From contig NZ_AUBU01000001.1 of the NCBI RefSeq assembly GCF_000429405.1, positions 381,321 through 445,320 of the forward strand: a DNA stretch of 64,000 nt, read 5' to 3'. The notes beneath the pieces are model-generated. The model was not told the origin of the DNA. It saw only the letters and a program-made list of their open reading frames with translations, and did not search any database. This DNA comes from Algoriphagus marincola DSM 16067. Lineage in GTDB: Bacteria > Bacteroidota > Bacteroidia > Cytophagales > Cyclobacteriaceae. Of this stretch, positions 6,949 through 16,073 are shown piece after piece. The first letter of the stretch is position 1, and each line of letters opens with the position of its first letter. Position numbers and translations under genes: made by a program.

Positions 6949-7972
6949 CCAAATCCAAGGCCTTTAAAAGGGCCTTTTTTCTTTTTTCAAAGTTGAAATG
7001 CTTAGCAATTCGTTGAATAGCTTTACCGGAAATTAGAGTCAAATCCTGAGCCGAAAGTTTAAGAATTTGACTTTCAAGCAAGGTCAAATCTTTTTTTATC
7101 AATACCACTCCCGCATCCCCTATAATCTCCGGAATCGCACCAACTGCCGAACCAATCGGAATGCAGCCGCAAGCCATAGCTTCTCCAAGGGCATTTGGGA
7201 AGCCTTCGGAAGTCGAGAGCTGGAGGTAGAACTGGTGGGAGTTGTAGAGTTCCAGAAGTTCTTTTGGATGCATTTTTTCCAAAACCTGTACGTTTGGATT
7301 AAGTGAGAAGTATTCGGAGTCACCTACCAAAGTGAAGGTCCAATTGGGATGAATGCTGGCTAATTTCTCAATTAAATCATAGCCTTTGACAATTGCTCTT
7401 GAGGGATTTGATGTTCCAGTGGCGACAGAAATAAAGCTGAAAGACTTCCGGGCTTTGCCCAAATCTTTCCAAAAATCGGTATCAAAGCCATTGGGAATGA
7501 CTTCAATTGGAGTGGTCAAATCAGGGATTAAATTTAAAAGCCCCTGTTTGGAGGAGATTCTCGAATCGTAGAAATAGTCCTGCTTCACTAAAGCCTCAGC
7601 GACAGGTAATATCAGGGAGCAATTCTTAAAAGAGTAAACGGTAGCATTCCGTAGCCATTTCTTCCGGAAGTTTCCATAGCCGATTTCGGGCATATTGATG
7701 CAGTCTGTGCCTCCGGCTTGGATGGTGCATTTTTTTCCAAATACTTTCCCAAACCAAACTGGCAATACACTATGATATCCTCCAAAGAAACAGAGGTATT
7801 GACTGGTGTGGGGCAAAAACCAAAGTAGTTGGAAAAACTGGAGAATAAAGTAGAAAGGAAGTTTGATTGGGCTTTGGGTAAACTCCAAAGGCTTGATCTC
7901 AGCCACCGGTTGGATCATTTCCAGGTCACGGTCGATAAATGCTGTGCGGACGGGGAAGGTATAGAGGATCAT
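6941..7972 (-). CDS. Glycosyltransferase family 4 (group 1) protein
   Basis: 343 residues with the C-terminal GT-B nucleotide-sugar site visible: STSEGFPNALGEAMACGCIPIGSAVGAIPEII holds the E-x7-E motif typical of GT4 enzymes. The N-terminal half has the acceptor-domain segment FFGGYHSVLPVWFGKVFGKK and QAGGTDC. It transfers a sugar from a nucleotide donor to a glycan or lipid acceptor at the inner face of the membrane; donor and acceptor are unknown. Its ATG overlaps the HepT stop (7969-7972), and its 3' end overlaps the convergent regulator gene by 8 bp. No other polysaccharide gene is adjacent, which is unusual for GT4. Confidence 0.9.
   Translation of the reverse strand: MILYTFPVRTAFIDRDLEMIQPVAEIKPLEFTQSPIKLPFYFILQFFQLLWFLPHTSQYLCFFGGYHSVLPVWFGKVFGKKCTIQAGGTDCINMPEIGYGNFRKKWLRNATVYSFKNCSLILPVAEALVKQDYFYDSRISSKQGLLNLIPDLTTPIEVIPNGFDTDFWKDLGKARKSFSFISVATGTSNPSRAIVKGYDLIEKLASIHPNWTFTLVGDSEYFSLNPNVQVLEKMHPKELLELYNSHQFYLQLSTSEGFPNALGEAMACGCIPIGSAVGAIPEIIGDAGVVLIKKDLTLLESQILKLSAQDLTLISGKAIQRIAKHFNFEKRKKALLKALDLVS
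6957..6986 (+). terminator. Terminator of the Crp/Fnr gene, inside the convergent gene
   Basis: AAGGCC (6957-6962) pairs with GGCCTT (6971-6976), followed by a T-rich tract to about 6987. It begins 9 bp after the regulator stop and is embedded in the 3' end of the convergent glycosyltransferase gene. Confidence 0.6.
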
Positions 7973-8310
7973 TTTTCCTCCAATAGTTTTTTGACTTCTT
8001 CTTTCAAAAGAGGAAAATGATCCCTAATAGTTCTGGTAATTATTATATACGAAACGGACTCATATTCATGAGCAATATAGTTTCTAGCCCCAATTATCTC
8101 ATTTGCTTCAGAGATTGGGATCTTTGGATCGAGTTTGATCAATCTTTTAGTCGCTTCCCCAATTATTTCAAGATTTCGCTCAACTGCCCTGAGCGTTTTC
8201 CGATCTCCATTTAGGTGTTCGATTGTGATTTCTTTTCCATCAAAAAAGGATTCGATTTCATCAATACAGATCAAAATATCAAAAAGGTATTTTTTAATTT
8301 TTCGACTCAT
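7969..8310 (-). CDS. hepT: HepT-like toxin (HEPN-domain RNase, DUF86)
   Basis: 113 residues. The HEPN RNase motif R-X4-H-x-Y is complete: R76, H81 and Y83 in ARNYIAHEYES. HepT toxins cleave RNA and are silenced when the cognate MntA enzyme adds AMP residues to the motif Tyr. The start overlaps the MntA gene by 17 bp and its stop overlaps the glycosyltransferase start by 4 bp, so the three are one coupled unit. An intact motif suggests an active toxin. The pair is a type VII toxin-antitoxin module (established family knowledge); activity here is not shown. Confidence 0.9.
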   Translation of the reverse strand: MSRKIKKYLFDILICIDEIESFFDGKEITIEHLNGDRKTLRAVERNLEIIGEATKRLIKLDPKIPISEANEIIGARNYIAHEYESVSYIIITRTIRDHFPLLKEEVKKLLEEK

Positions 8311-8602
8311 ACAAAAGAGATTTGGTTTCGTCGATTTCTTCTTTAAAGTAAGGGTTGCTAACTGACCTGTATTCTATAAGGTCAACTTCTCTATTAAAAA
8401 GTGTTTCCAGTCCCTCTTTAAGGGTGAAAAAATTGGTTACATACCTATCAATATTTTGAATATGGAATTCCACCAAAAAATCCACATCACTTTCTTCATT
8501 AAATGCACTGGAAAGCACCGAACCGAAGGCATAAAGCTTTGCTACTTTGTGCTTTTCACAAAGGGAGTTTATTGCTTCACGATTTACCTCAAGTATGTTC
8601 AT
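8294..8602 (-). CDS. mntA: MntA-like minimal nucleotidyltransferase antitoxin
   Basis: 102 residues with the minimal nucleotidyltransferase signature GS-X10-D-x-D: G27, S28, D39 and D41 in FGSVLSSAFNEESDVDFLVE. It would transfer AMP from ATP to the HepT Tyr. A TAnnTTTG box (8607-8614) ends only 4 bp before the ATG, so the transcript may be nearly leaderless. The downstream hepT start lies inside its last codons. Length and motifs are normal for the family. Confidence 0.9.
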   Translation of the reverse strand: MNILEVNREAINSLCEKHKVAKLYAFGSVLSSAFNEESDVDFLVEFHIQNIDRYVTNFFTLKEGLETLFNREVDLIEYRSVSNPYFKEEIDETKSLLYESKN

Positions 8603-8606
8603 AAAT

Positions 8607-8614
8607 CAAAGATA
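8607..8614 (-). promoter_or_regulatory. -7 promoter box TATCTTTG of the mntA-hepT-glycosyltransferase unit
   Basis: TATCTTTG on the minus strand matches TAnnTTTG fully. The final G is 4 bp from the mntA ATG, so transcription would begin at or next to the start codon. Confidence 0.55.
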
Positions 8615-8632
8615 GTCTTATTCCCATTAAAC

Positions 8633-8664
8633 TAAAAAAGGCTCAACTTCTTAAAATTGAGCCC
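8633..8664 (-). terminator. Intrinsic terminator of leuS
   Basis: GGCTCAA (8640-8646) pairs with TTGAGCC (8657-8663); the minus-strand reading is followed by a run of T (8639-8633). It lies about 21 bp beyond the leuS stop and separates leuS from the toxin-antitoxin unit. Confidence 0.82.
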
Positions 8665-8684
8665 TTGATTTACTTGATCTAGTT

Positions 8685-11612
8685 TTAAACCACCAAGTTT
8701 ACAATCTTTCCTGGAACCACTATCACCTTCTTAGGCGCTTTGCCTTCTAGCCATTTTTGAACGTTGGAGTCAGCCAATGCTGCATTTTCGATCTCATCCT
8801 TTCCTAGATCTAGAGGAAGTGAAATTTTCGAACGCATCTTACCATTGATCATGACCGGATATTCAAAATTGCTTTCAACAAGATACTCTTCCTTGAACTC
8901 AGGGAATCTCGTAGTGGTGATCGAGCCTGAATGCCCCAGCAAAGACCAAAGTTCCTCGGCGATATGAGGTGCATATGGAGAAATCAAAATCGCCAATGGC
9001 TCTAGAACTTCCCGTTTGTTGCATTTCAAAGAGGTCAACTCATTGACGCAAATCATAAAGCTGGACACAGAGGTGTTGAAGGAGTAATTCTCCATGTCTT
9101 CTTCCATCTTTTTGATGGCTTTGTGAAGGGCTTTTAGCTCCTCTTTAGTCGCTTTTTCATCGGAAACAGCAAATTCTCCATTGCCATCATGGTGGAGGTT
9201 CCAAAGTTTTCTCAAAAACTTAAATACCCCATCAATTCCATTTGTATTCCAGGGTTTGAATTGCTCCAAAGGACCCAAGAACATCTCATAAAGTCTTAGG
9301 GTGTCAGCCCCATAGCGCTCGATGATGTCGTCCGGATTGACGACGTTGTACTTGGATTTAGACATTTTTTCTACTTCGGCTCCGCAGATGTATTTACCGT
9401 CCTCTAGGATAAATTTTGCATCAGCCAAATCCGGTCTCCAAGCTTTGAATTTATCTAAGTCAAGCTGATCATTGTAAACGATGTTTACATCTACATGAAT
9501 TTCTGAAACCTGGATAATTTTTAATGGTTCGAATTCTATTTCAGAATTAAACTTTTTAAAAGTTGAATTCACCAAATCTAGAATTTCCGCTTTTTCTTCT
9601 TCTGATATAGTTTGGTGAATTACTTTATCCCTTTTACCCTTTGAAATAAAAACTTGAGGCCATTTAATCTCAATATTTTCATCATCTGTGTGGACAATTA
9701 TTTTAGGGAAAACTCGATACACAAAATTGGACCTTCCCTGAATCATCCCTTGGTTGATCATCTTTTGGAAAGGCTCATCGATGCTCACTACTCCGATATC
9801 ATACAAAAACTTGGTCCAGAATCGGGAATAGAGCAAGTGTCCTGTAGCATGTTCGGAACCTCCGATATATAGATCCACGGCTCCCCAGTAGTCAGTTTTG
9901 GCTTTATCTGCGAAAACTTCCTCATTTTTCGGATCCATGTAGCGGAAGAAATACCAGCTGGAACCTGCCCAACCTGGCATGGTGGATAGTTCCAAAGGAT
10001 ATTCTCCGTCAGCCGTTTTGTAGGTCCAGTCTTTAGCTCTACCAAGTGGTGGCTCACCATCCTCGGTAGGCAAATATTTATCTACCTCAGGAAGTACCAA
10101 AGGCAAGTCTTTCTCCTCAATCAAATAAGGCAAGCCATCCTTGAAATAAACCGGTAATGGTTCGCCCCAGTATCGCTGACGAGTGAAAATTGCATCCCGC
10201 ATTCGGTACTGAATCTTACCTTTTCCAATTCCTTTTTCTTCCAAAAACTCAATGGCTTTTTCCATGGCTTCTTTCATATAGAGTCCTGAAAGAAAGCCTG
10301 AATTAATGATCAATCCTCCTTTGCCGGGGAAAGAACCGTTTTCCATCGAGCCTTCGATGACCTGGCGGATTTCCAATCCGAAATGCTTCGCAAAGTTGTA
10401 GTCCCGCTCATCATGTGCAGGTACGGCCATTACGGCACCAGTTCCATAACCCGCCAAAACATAATCTGCTACCCAAATTTGGATTTCTTCACTGTTGAAT
10501 GGATTGATGGCATAGGAACCTGTAAAAGCTCCGGAAATGGTTTTGACATCACTCATGCGCTCACGCTCTGAGCGGTTTTTGGCGACCTCGATATAAGCTT
10601 CTGCAGTTTCCCGCTGATCCTCCGTGATAAGTTCAGCAGCCAGATCAGATTCCGGTGCCAAAGCCAAATAGGTGACCCCATAAATCGTATCCACACGGGT
10701 GGTGAAAACCTTTATTTTTTTATCCGAATCTTTGACCTGAAAGACCATTTCTGCACCAATGGACTTCCCGATCCAGTTTCTTTGCATTTCTTTGATCGGT
10801 TCGGACCAGTCTACTTTGTCCAAGCCTTTCAACAATCTATCAGCATAAGCAGTGATTCGCATGGACCACTGCATCATTTTCTTTCGCTCTACAGGATGTC
10901 CACCTCTTTCCGAAAAGCCATCCTTCACCTCGTCATTAGAAAGGACAGTTCCCAAGGCAGGACACCAATTGACGGTCGTTTCAGCTAGGAAAGTCAATCG
11001 ATACCTGAGGAGCATTTCCTGCTTTTCTTTTTCCGAAAAGCCATTCCAGTCCGAGCTGCTAAAAGATGGTGTTTCCTCATCGCAGACAGCTTTTACTGAA
11101 GCATTACCTTCTTTTTCAAATCGGGAAACCAAGGAATCAATGGAAACTGCTTTGTCTGCATCCAAATCATAATAGCTATTAAAAAGCTGCATGAAAATCC
11201 ACTGTGTCCATTTATAATAAGATGGGTCAGAAGTACGGACTTCCCGATCCCAATCGAAGGCAAAGCCGATATTCTTTAGCTGCTCTGTGTAGCGGGCGAT
11301 GTTTTGCTCAGTAGTGATAGCGGGATGCTGTCCAGTCTGAATGGCATATTGCTCTGCGGGCAATCCAAAGGAATCGTAACCCATTGGGTGAAGGACATTG
11401 AATCCTTTGAGCATTTTAAACCTGGAGACAATGTCAGAAGCAATATATCCGAGTGGATGGCCAACGTGCAAACCTGCACCGGATGGATAAGGAAACATGT
11501 CCAGAGAATAAAACTTAGGACGATTAGGGTCCACCTCTGCTTTGAAGGTTCCCTTTTTTTTCCAGTATCCTTGCCACTTTTGCTCGATATCCCTGAACTT
11601 GTAATCCGCCAT
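8685..11612 (-). CDS. leuS: Leucyl-tRNA synthetase
   Basis: 975 residues. The class I signatures are present: HIGH-type HVGH in [16 protein letters not shown] near residue 45-55, and KMSKS in [11 protein letters not shown] before the anticodon-binding region. The editing domain segment [15 protein letters not shown] is intact, so mischarged tRNA can be hydrolysed. The enzyme charges tRNA-Leu with leucine in the cytoplasm. Between about residues 635 and 745 there is a long insertion ending in the Bacteroidota-typical [10 protein letters not shown] and [10 protein letters not shown]; the first part of it is charged and looks longer than usual, which explains a total above the ~920-930 I would expect. 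Single-gene unit with its own terminator. Confidence 0.98.
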   Translation of the reverse strand: MADYKFRDIEQKWQGYWKKKGTFKAEVDPNRPKFYSLDMFPYPSGAGLHVGHPLGYIASDIVSRFKMLKGFNVLHPMGYDSFGLPAEQYAIQTGQHPAITTEQNIARYTEQLKNIGFAFDWDREVRTSDPSYYKWTQWIFMQLFNSYYDLDADKAVSIDSLVSRFEKEGNASVKAVCDEETPSFSSSDWNGFSEKEKQEMLLRYRLTFLAETTVNWCPALGTVLSNDEVKDGFSERGGHPVERKKMMQWSMRITAYADRLLKGLDKVDWSEPIKEMQRNWIGKSIGAEMVFQVKDSDKKIKVFTTRVDTIYGVTYLALAPESDLAAELITEDQRETAEAYIEVAKNRSERERMSDVKTISGAFTGSYAINPFNSEEIQIWVADYVLAGYGTGAVMAVPAHDERDYNFAKHFGLEIRQVIEGSMENGSFPGKGGLIINSGFLSGLYMKEAMEKAIEFLEEKGIGKGKIQYRMRDAIFTRQRYWGEPLPVYFKDGLPYLIEEKDLPLVLPEVDKYLPTEDGEPPLGRAKDWTYKTADGEYPLELSTMPGWAGSSWYFFRYMDPKNEEVFADKAKTDYWGAVDLYIGGSEHATGHLLYSRFWTKFLYDIGVVSIDEPFQKMINQGMIQGRSNFVYRVFPKIIVHTDDENIEIKWPQVFISKGKRDKVIHQTISEEEKAEILDLVNSTFKKFNSEIEFEPLKIIQVSEIHVDVNIVYNDQLDLDKFKAWRPDLADAKFILEDGKYICGAEVEKMSKSKYNVVNPDDIIERYGADTLRLYEMFLGPLEQFKPWNTNGIDGVFKFLRKLWNLHHDGNGEFAVSDEKATKEELKALHKAIKKMEEDMENYSFNTSVSSFMICVNELTSLKCNKREVLEPLAILISPYAPHIAEELWSLLGHSGSITTTRFPEFKEEYLVESNFEYPVMINGKMRSKISLPLDLGKDEIENAALADSNVQKWLEGKAPKKVIVVPGKIVNLVV

Positions 11613-11783
11613 GATTATGTTTTCTTGAAATTTTAGCTAAACGCCTGCAAAAATAGAAAAATAAGGCGGCTTTGGTAGGCAAATTTCCAAAACCTCTGAA
11701 TACTCATATTTTCCCATTGGTCAATTTTTTGTCTTAGTTTTTATGCTTTTCTGTAAATTCCAAAAAATCAACCACCAACACAC

Positions 11784-13370
11784 ATGCGAAAATCAATCGG
11801 AATCGGGTTCCTCATGCTACTAGGGAGTAGTTTGGGAAGCCTAGCACAGCAAAAATTCTCACCCAAAAAAATCCAAGCACTCAAAGAAGAAGCGGCACAA
11901 ATCGTAGAAGCCAATCACAAACAAAGTCAAGTGATGGTGGACAAGATCTTTTCCTTTGCAGAACTGGGCTTTCAGGAAGTAGAATCCTCCAAATACTTAA
12001 CGGGAATTTTGGAGCAAAATGGCTTTACCATTGAAACTGGAATATCGGGAATCCCCACAGCTTGGTGGGCAACTTGGTCCAATGGAGAAGGCCCGGTGAT
12101 TGCCTTGGGCTCCGATGTGGATAATATCCCAAAAGCATCACAATATCCCGGAGTAGCCTATCACAAGCCTATGGTTGAGGGTGCACCCGGTCATGGAGAA
12201 GGTCACAATGCCGGAATTCCCTTGAATATCACAGCAGCTCTGGCTGTCAAGCAAATCATGGAGCGGGAAAATATAGGTGGAACCCTAATCCTTTGGCCAG
12301 GTATCGCCGAAGAGTTGGTAGCGGCGAAAGCTTGGTACACGAGAGATGGTCTCTTTGATGGAGTAGATCTCTGTATTTTTACCCATGTGGCCAATAACCT
12401 CGGGGTAAGTTGGGGTCAGGCGAATGGAACTGGCTTGATTTCGGTAGAATATAGTTTCGAAGGCGAAGCAGCACATGGAGCAGGAGCGCCCTGGAGAGGC
12501 AGATCAGCAGCTGATGCTGTGGAACTGATGAATATCGGATGGAATTATAAAAGAGAGCATCTCCATCCACTTAAGCGCTCACACTCTGTCATCACCGACG
12601 GAGGTGATCAGCCCAATGTGGTTCCTTCCAAAGCCTCAATCTGGTACTATTTCCGAGATGTGAAGTACGACGGTATCATGGAAATGTATGAGCAGGCGAC
12701 TAATATCGCAAAGGGTGCAGCCTTGATGACCGAAACTGAAATGAGCTATAAAGTGCTAGGAACCGCTTGGCCGCGACACTTTAATAAAGTGATAGCTGAG
12801 GCGATGTATGAAAATATTCAAAAAGTAGGCCTCCCCGAATGGGATGAAAAGGATCAAACTCTAGCCAAAGCAGTTCAAAAGGAAATGGGTTCGGAAGAAA
12901 GTGGGCTTGCAACCGAATTAAGTGAATTAGGGAAACCGTCTAAAGAAATAAGAAGTGGGGGTTCGGATGATATTGGGGATGTATCTTGGGTGGTGCCTAC
13001 GGTAACTTTGAGGTTTCCATCCAACATTCCAGGACTTCCCGGCCACCACTGGGCGAATGCAATTGCTATGGCCACCCCGATTGCCCATAAAGGGGTAACT
13101 GCCGGTGCCAAAGCCGAGGCAATGACCATTTTGGACTTTTTGCTTCAGCCCGAACTAGTTGATCAGGCATGGGATTATTTTAATAATGTACAGACTAAGG
13201 AGGAAACTTATAAACCTATGATTACAGCTGATGATGCACCTCCTATTTATTTGAATGAGGGGATTATGAAGCAGTTCCGTCCTCAGCTTGAAAAATTCTA
13301 TTACGACGAGACGAAGTATGATTCCTATTTGGAGCAGCTAGGTGTGACGTATCCGACGATTAAAAAGTAA
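11784..13370 (+). CDS. Secreted M20-family amidohydrolase (AbgB-like)
   Basis: 528 residues with a signal peptide (MRKSIGIGFLMLLGSSLGSLAQ). The body fits the M20D/AbgB amidohydrolase group: EAVQ-type metal residues are represented by GHGEGHNAG (about 137-145) and WPGIAEELVAAKAW, and EYSFEGEAAHGAGAPWRGRSAADAVELM starts the lid (dimerisation) domain. Members hydrolyse N-acyl amino acids or p-aminobenzoyl-glutamate with a di-metal centre; the natural substrate here is unknown. Export to the periplasm is unlike cytosolic AbgB and suggests scavenging of amide-linked compounds. It is divergent from leuS and followed by an imperfect long hairpin at 13375-13460. Confidence 0.9.
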   Translation: MRKSIGIGFLMLLGSSLGSLAQQKFSPKKIQALKEEAAQIVEANHKQSQVMVDKIFSFAELGFQEVESSKYLTGILEQNGFTIETGISGIPTAWWATWSNGEGPVIALGSDVDNIPKASQYPGVAYHKPMVEGAPGHGEGHNAGIPLNITAALAVKQIMERENIGGTLILWPGIAEELVAAKAWYTRDGLFDGVDLCIFTHVANNLGVSWGQANGTGLISVEYSFEGEAAHGAGAPWRGRSAADAVELMNIGWNYKREHLHPLKRSHSVITDGGDQPNVVPSKASIWYYFRDVKYDGIMEMYEQATNIAKGAALMTETEMSYKVLGTAWPRHFNKVIAEAMYENIQKVGLPEWDEKDQTLAKAVQKEMGSEESGLATELSELGKPSKEIRSGGSDDIGDVSWVVPTVTLRFPSNIPGLPGHHWANAIAMATPIAHKGVTAGAKAEAMTILDFLLQPELVDQAWDYFNNVQTKEETYKPMITADDAPPIYLNEGIMKQFRPQLEKFYYDETKYDSYLEQLGVTYPTIKK

Positions 13371-13374
13371 TGTG

Positions 13375-13460
13375 AAAAAGTTGTAAAGTGGAAAGGTTAA
13401 AAGTCGCAAGGTTAGGCAGCTCAACCTTCCAACTTTTCTACTTTGCAACCTTTCAACTTT
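13375..13460. repeat. Imperfect long inverted repeat built of AAAGTTG-like words
   Basis: The left arm (about 13375-13412) and the reverse complement of the right arm (about 13422-13460) match at roughly three quarters of positions; both are chains of words such as AAAGTTG, AAAGGTT and GGAAGGTT around a 9-base loop. It fills the gap between the M20 gene and the queE promoter. It could stop transcription or protect mRNA ends, or be a dispersed genomic repeat. Confidence 0.6.
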
Positions 13461-13465
13461 CATCC

Positions 13466-13473
13466 TACCTTTG
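13466..13473 (+). promoter_or_regulatory. -7 promoter box TACCTTTG of queE
   Basis: TACCTTTG matches TAnnTTTG fully and is followed by CA. It lies 46 bp before the chosen queE ATG at 13520, which argues against the longer in-frame start at 13388. The same ten bases TACCTTTGCA precede queD at 26232. Confidence 0.6.
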
Positions 13474-13519
13474 CACCTTCATTCAGCGGTGGAATCACCC
13501 GCTTTACCAAAAATTCACA

Positions 13520-14146
13520 ATGACTACCCAAGAACTCATAGCCGAAGGGCTGCAGCTTCCAGTCATGGAGGCGTTTTATACTATACAAGGAGAAGGTAAA
13601 TTCACTGGACACCCCGCTTATTTTATCCGACTAGGAGGCTGTGACGTGGGTTGCGTTTGGTGTGATGTCAAAGAATCCTGGGAAGCTGGAAAATGGCCGG
13701 TTTTGTCCATAGAAAAAATCGTAGATGGAGCTTGCGCATTCCCTGGACGACTGGTGGTCGTCACAGGTGGTGAACCTTTGATGTACAATCTGAATCCTTT
13801 GACCAAACTTTTAAAGGAAAAAGGGTTCACTACTAATATCGAAACATCTGGAGCTCATCCCTATTCAGGAGATTTTGACTGGGTTTGTTTTTCACCAAAA
13901 AAATTCAAAAAACCTCATCCCTCGATCTACATTGAAGCGGATGAACTGAAGGTGGTTGTTTTTCATCCAAGTGATTTTGCTTTCGCAGAGAAACACGCAG
14001 AATTGGTCAGAAAGGATTGTGAACTGCGTCTTCAACCCGAGTGGAGTAAGGCCGAAAAATTCACTCCTGAGATCATAAACTATGTGAAAAATCATCCAAC
14101 TTGGAATATTTCGCTGCAAACCCATAAATTTATGGACATTCCTTAA
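13520..14146 (+). CDS. queE: 7-carboxy-7-deazaguanine synthase
   Basis: 208 residues from ATG 13520; an upstream in-frame extension to 13388 crosses the promoter and the inverted repeat and was rejected. The radical SAM cluster motif is Cx3CxxC (C41, C45, C48 in GGCDVGCVWCDVK). YTIQGEGKFTGHPAYFIRLGG is the typical QueE N-terminus. It converts 6-carboxytetrahydropterin to 7-carboxy-7-deazaguanine, a step in queuosine (and deazaguanine DNA) synthesis; QueD, which makes the substrate, is encoded at 26258 in this window. The 4-bp gap to the next gene is short, so they may be co-transcribed, though the functions are unrelated. Confidence 0.95.
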   Translation: MTTQELIAEGLQLPVMEAFYTIQGEGKFTGHPAYFIRLGGCDVGCVWCDVKESWEAGKWPVLSIEKIVDGACAFPGRLVVVTGGEPLMYNLNPLTKLLKEKGFTTNIETSGAHPYSGDFDWVCFSPKKFKKPHPSIYIEADELKVVVFHPSDFAFAEKHAELVRKDCELRLQPEWSKAEKFTPEIINYVKNHPTWNISLQTHKFMDIP

Positions 14147-14150
14147 GTCC

Positions 14151-16073
14151 ATGCGCCCTCTTCTTATCCTTTTTGCAATGTTTATGATTAATGCTACTGC
14201 CTTTGGTCAGGAGTTTTCAATCATTGACGGAAGAGCGATTAAGTTTTACAAAGAGGGAGAGCAATTGATCACTGAGCGAAAGTACTCAGAAGCCGTAGCT
14301 CGCTTTCAGGATGCCATCAATCGGGAAGGATCTTTTTTGGAGGCTTATGTCAAGCTTTCTCAACTCTATATTACACTAGGAGATATAGATCTTGCCGAAG
14401 AAACAGCAGCTAGGGGTAAGAGTAGGCTTTCTGGGAAAAACGCCAAACCAAAGCATGCTGCCGATATCGGTTGGGTCTATTCAAACATTTATTTGAAGAA
14501 AGGTGAGTTTCAAAAAGCCTACGATCAATTCACAGAGATTGATCCCCTTTTGGATGATGCATTCCGGTCTCATATGTACTACAAGGAAATAAAGGCCCAG
14601 ATGGAATTTCTCAAAGGGCAACTCGGGAAAGAAATGTCCATTGGCAAAGAGATGCTTTCAGATCCGTTGAATCGGTTTAAGCTGCAATATTTCCCTGTGC
14701 TCACTGCCGATGGGATGCAAATTTTATTTACCAAGCGAGACGGAACTGGCAATTTTGACAAGGAAGATATTTTTACCTCTTTTTTGGATGAAAGTGGAGA
14801 GTGGTCCCTACCAGTAGGAATTTCAGATAATATCAACTCAGGCTTCAATGAAGGGACTTGCTCGGTCACTGCCGATGGAAATATATTGATTTACACTTCC
14901 TGTGATGCGCCAGACTCTCAGGGAAGCTGTGATTTATATGTGGCCTACAAAGTCAATGATCGATGGCAGCGTCCTCAAAACATGGGTAAAAATGTCAATT
15001 CCCGATCCTGGGACTCTCAACCTTCCCTTTCGGCTGATGGCCGGGTCTTGTTTTTTTCTTCGAATAGGAGAGGAGGCTTTGGAGGAAATGATATTTGGTA
15101 CTCGGTAAGAATGAGCGATGGTTCTTGGTCGGAGGCCAAAAATCTAGGGGATGTGATTAATACCCCTAAAGATGAGATATCGCCTTTTATGTTTTTTAAT
15201 AATGAGATCCTATTCTTTGCATCCAATGGCCATCAAGGATTTGGAGGGATGGATATTTTTCTTTCGAGAGTAAAGGATGGAGAATTTTCAGAGCCAGAAA
15301 ATCTTGGTTTACCCATCAACGATCAATTGGAGCAAGTTGCCTTGTTTATTACGGCTCAGAAAGACTATGCCTACTTTACAGAGTTGACTTCAAAAGAAAG
15401 TGATAATGACAGGGCATTGCTTTACCGCTTTAATTTCCCAAAAGAGATTTATCTGGGTGATAATCTCACCGTAACGGGCGGAAAAGTCTTTAATTCCAAA
15501 ACCGGCGAGCCTATCGATGCGACTTTGTCTTTGGTCTCCTTGACTAATGACAGTACGCTTTATGAGTTTCGCGCTGATGGAAAAACCGGGGAATTCATGA
15601 TGCTATATCCTGAGAAGTCTATTTCAGGTCTTTATGTTGAAAAAAAGGGCTATTTGCCCAAAATATATAATGTGCAGCGAGATAGTCTTCAGAATGTAGA
15701 GGATATGGAAATTTCCCTCACACCGGTCCAATCAGGAGAAGAGTTTGTTTTCGAAAACATATTTTTTGACTTCGATAAATTTGATCTCAAACCCGAATCT
15801 TTGAGTTCATTGCGTCGATTGGTAAAGTTTTTAGATGAGAACCCTAATGTGAATATTATGATCACGGGGCACACGGATAATGTCGGAAGCTCCGCATATA
15901 ATCAGAAGCTAAGTTTGCAAAGGGCAGAGAGTGTTCGAGATTATCTTGTAGAGCATGGTGTATTGTCAGGAAGGGCGATGGTAGAGGGAAAAGGTGACCG
16001 TGAGCCGATGGTTCCAAATACCAATTCAAAAAATCAGGCACTAAACCGTAGGATTACCATACGGATTCTATAG
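14151..16073 (+). CDS. TPR / PD40 / OmpA-domain envelope protein
   Basis: 640 residues with a signal peptide (MRPLLILFAMFMINATAFGQ). Order: TPR-like repeats (about 25-150), WD40-like PD40 beta-propeller repeats (about 180-420; for example PSLSADGRVLFFSSNR and GGFGGNDIWYS), a carboxypeptidase-regulatory-like beta domain (about 430-525), and a C-terminal OmpA domain (about 535-640) with the peptidoglycan-binding signature TGHTDNVGSSAYNQKLSLQRA and NRRITIRIL. In Bacteroidota this architecture links the outer membrane to peptidoglycan; relatives occur beside type IX secretion and gliding components, but such a role here is only a possibility. No operon partner follows. Confidence 0.9.
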   Translation: MRPLLILFAMFMINATAFGQEFSIIDGRAIKFYKEGEQLITERKYSEAVARFQDAINREGSFLEAYVKLSQLYITLGDIDLAEETAARGKSRLSGKNAKPKHAADIGWVYSNIYLKKGEFQKAYDQFTEIDPLLDDAFRSHMYYKEIKAQMEFLKGQLGKEMSIGKEMLSDPLNRFKLQYFPVLTADGMQILFTKRDGTGNFDKEDIFTSFLDESGEWSLPVGISDNINSGFNEGTCSVTADGNILIYTSCDAPDSQGSCDLYVAYKVNDRWQRPQNMGKNVNSRSWDSQPSLSADGRVLFFSSNRRGGFGGNDIWYSVRMSDGSWSEAKNLGDVINTPKDEISPFMFFNNEILFFASNGHQGFGGMDIFLSRVKDGEFSEPENLGLPINDQLEQVALFITAQKDYAYFTELTSKESDNDRALLYRFNFPKEIYLGDNLTVTGGKVFNSKTGEPIDATLSLVSLTNDSTLYEFRADGKTGEFMMLYPEKSISGLYVEKKGYLPKIYNVQRDSLQNVEDMEISLTPVQSGEEFVFENIFFDFDKFDLKPESLSSLRRLVKFLDENPNVNIMITGHTDNVGSSAYNQKLSLQRAESVRDYLVEHGVLSGRAMVEGKGDREPMVPNTNSKNQALNRRITIRIL

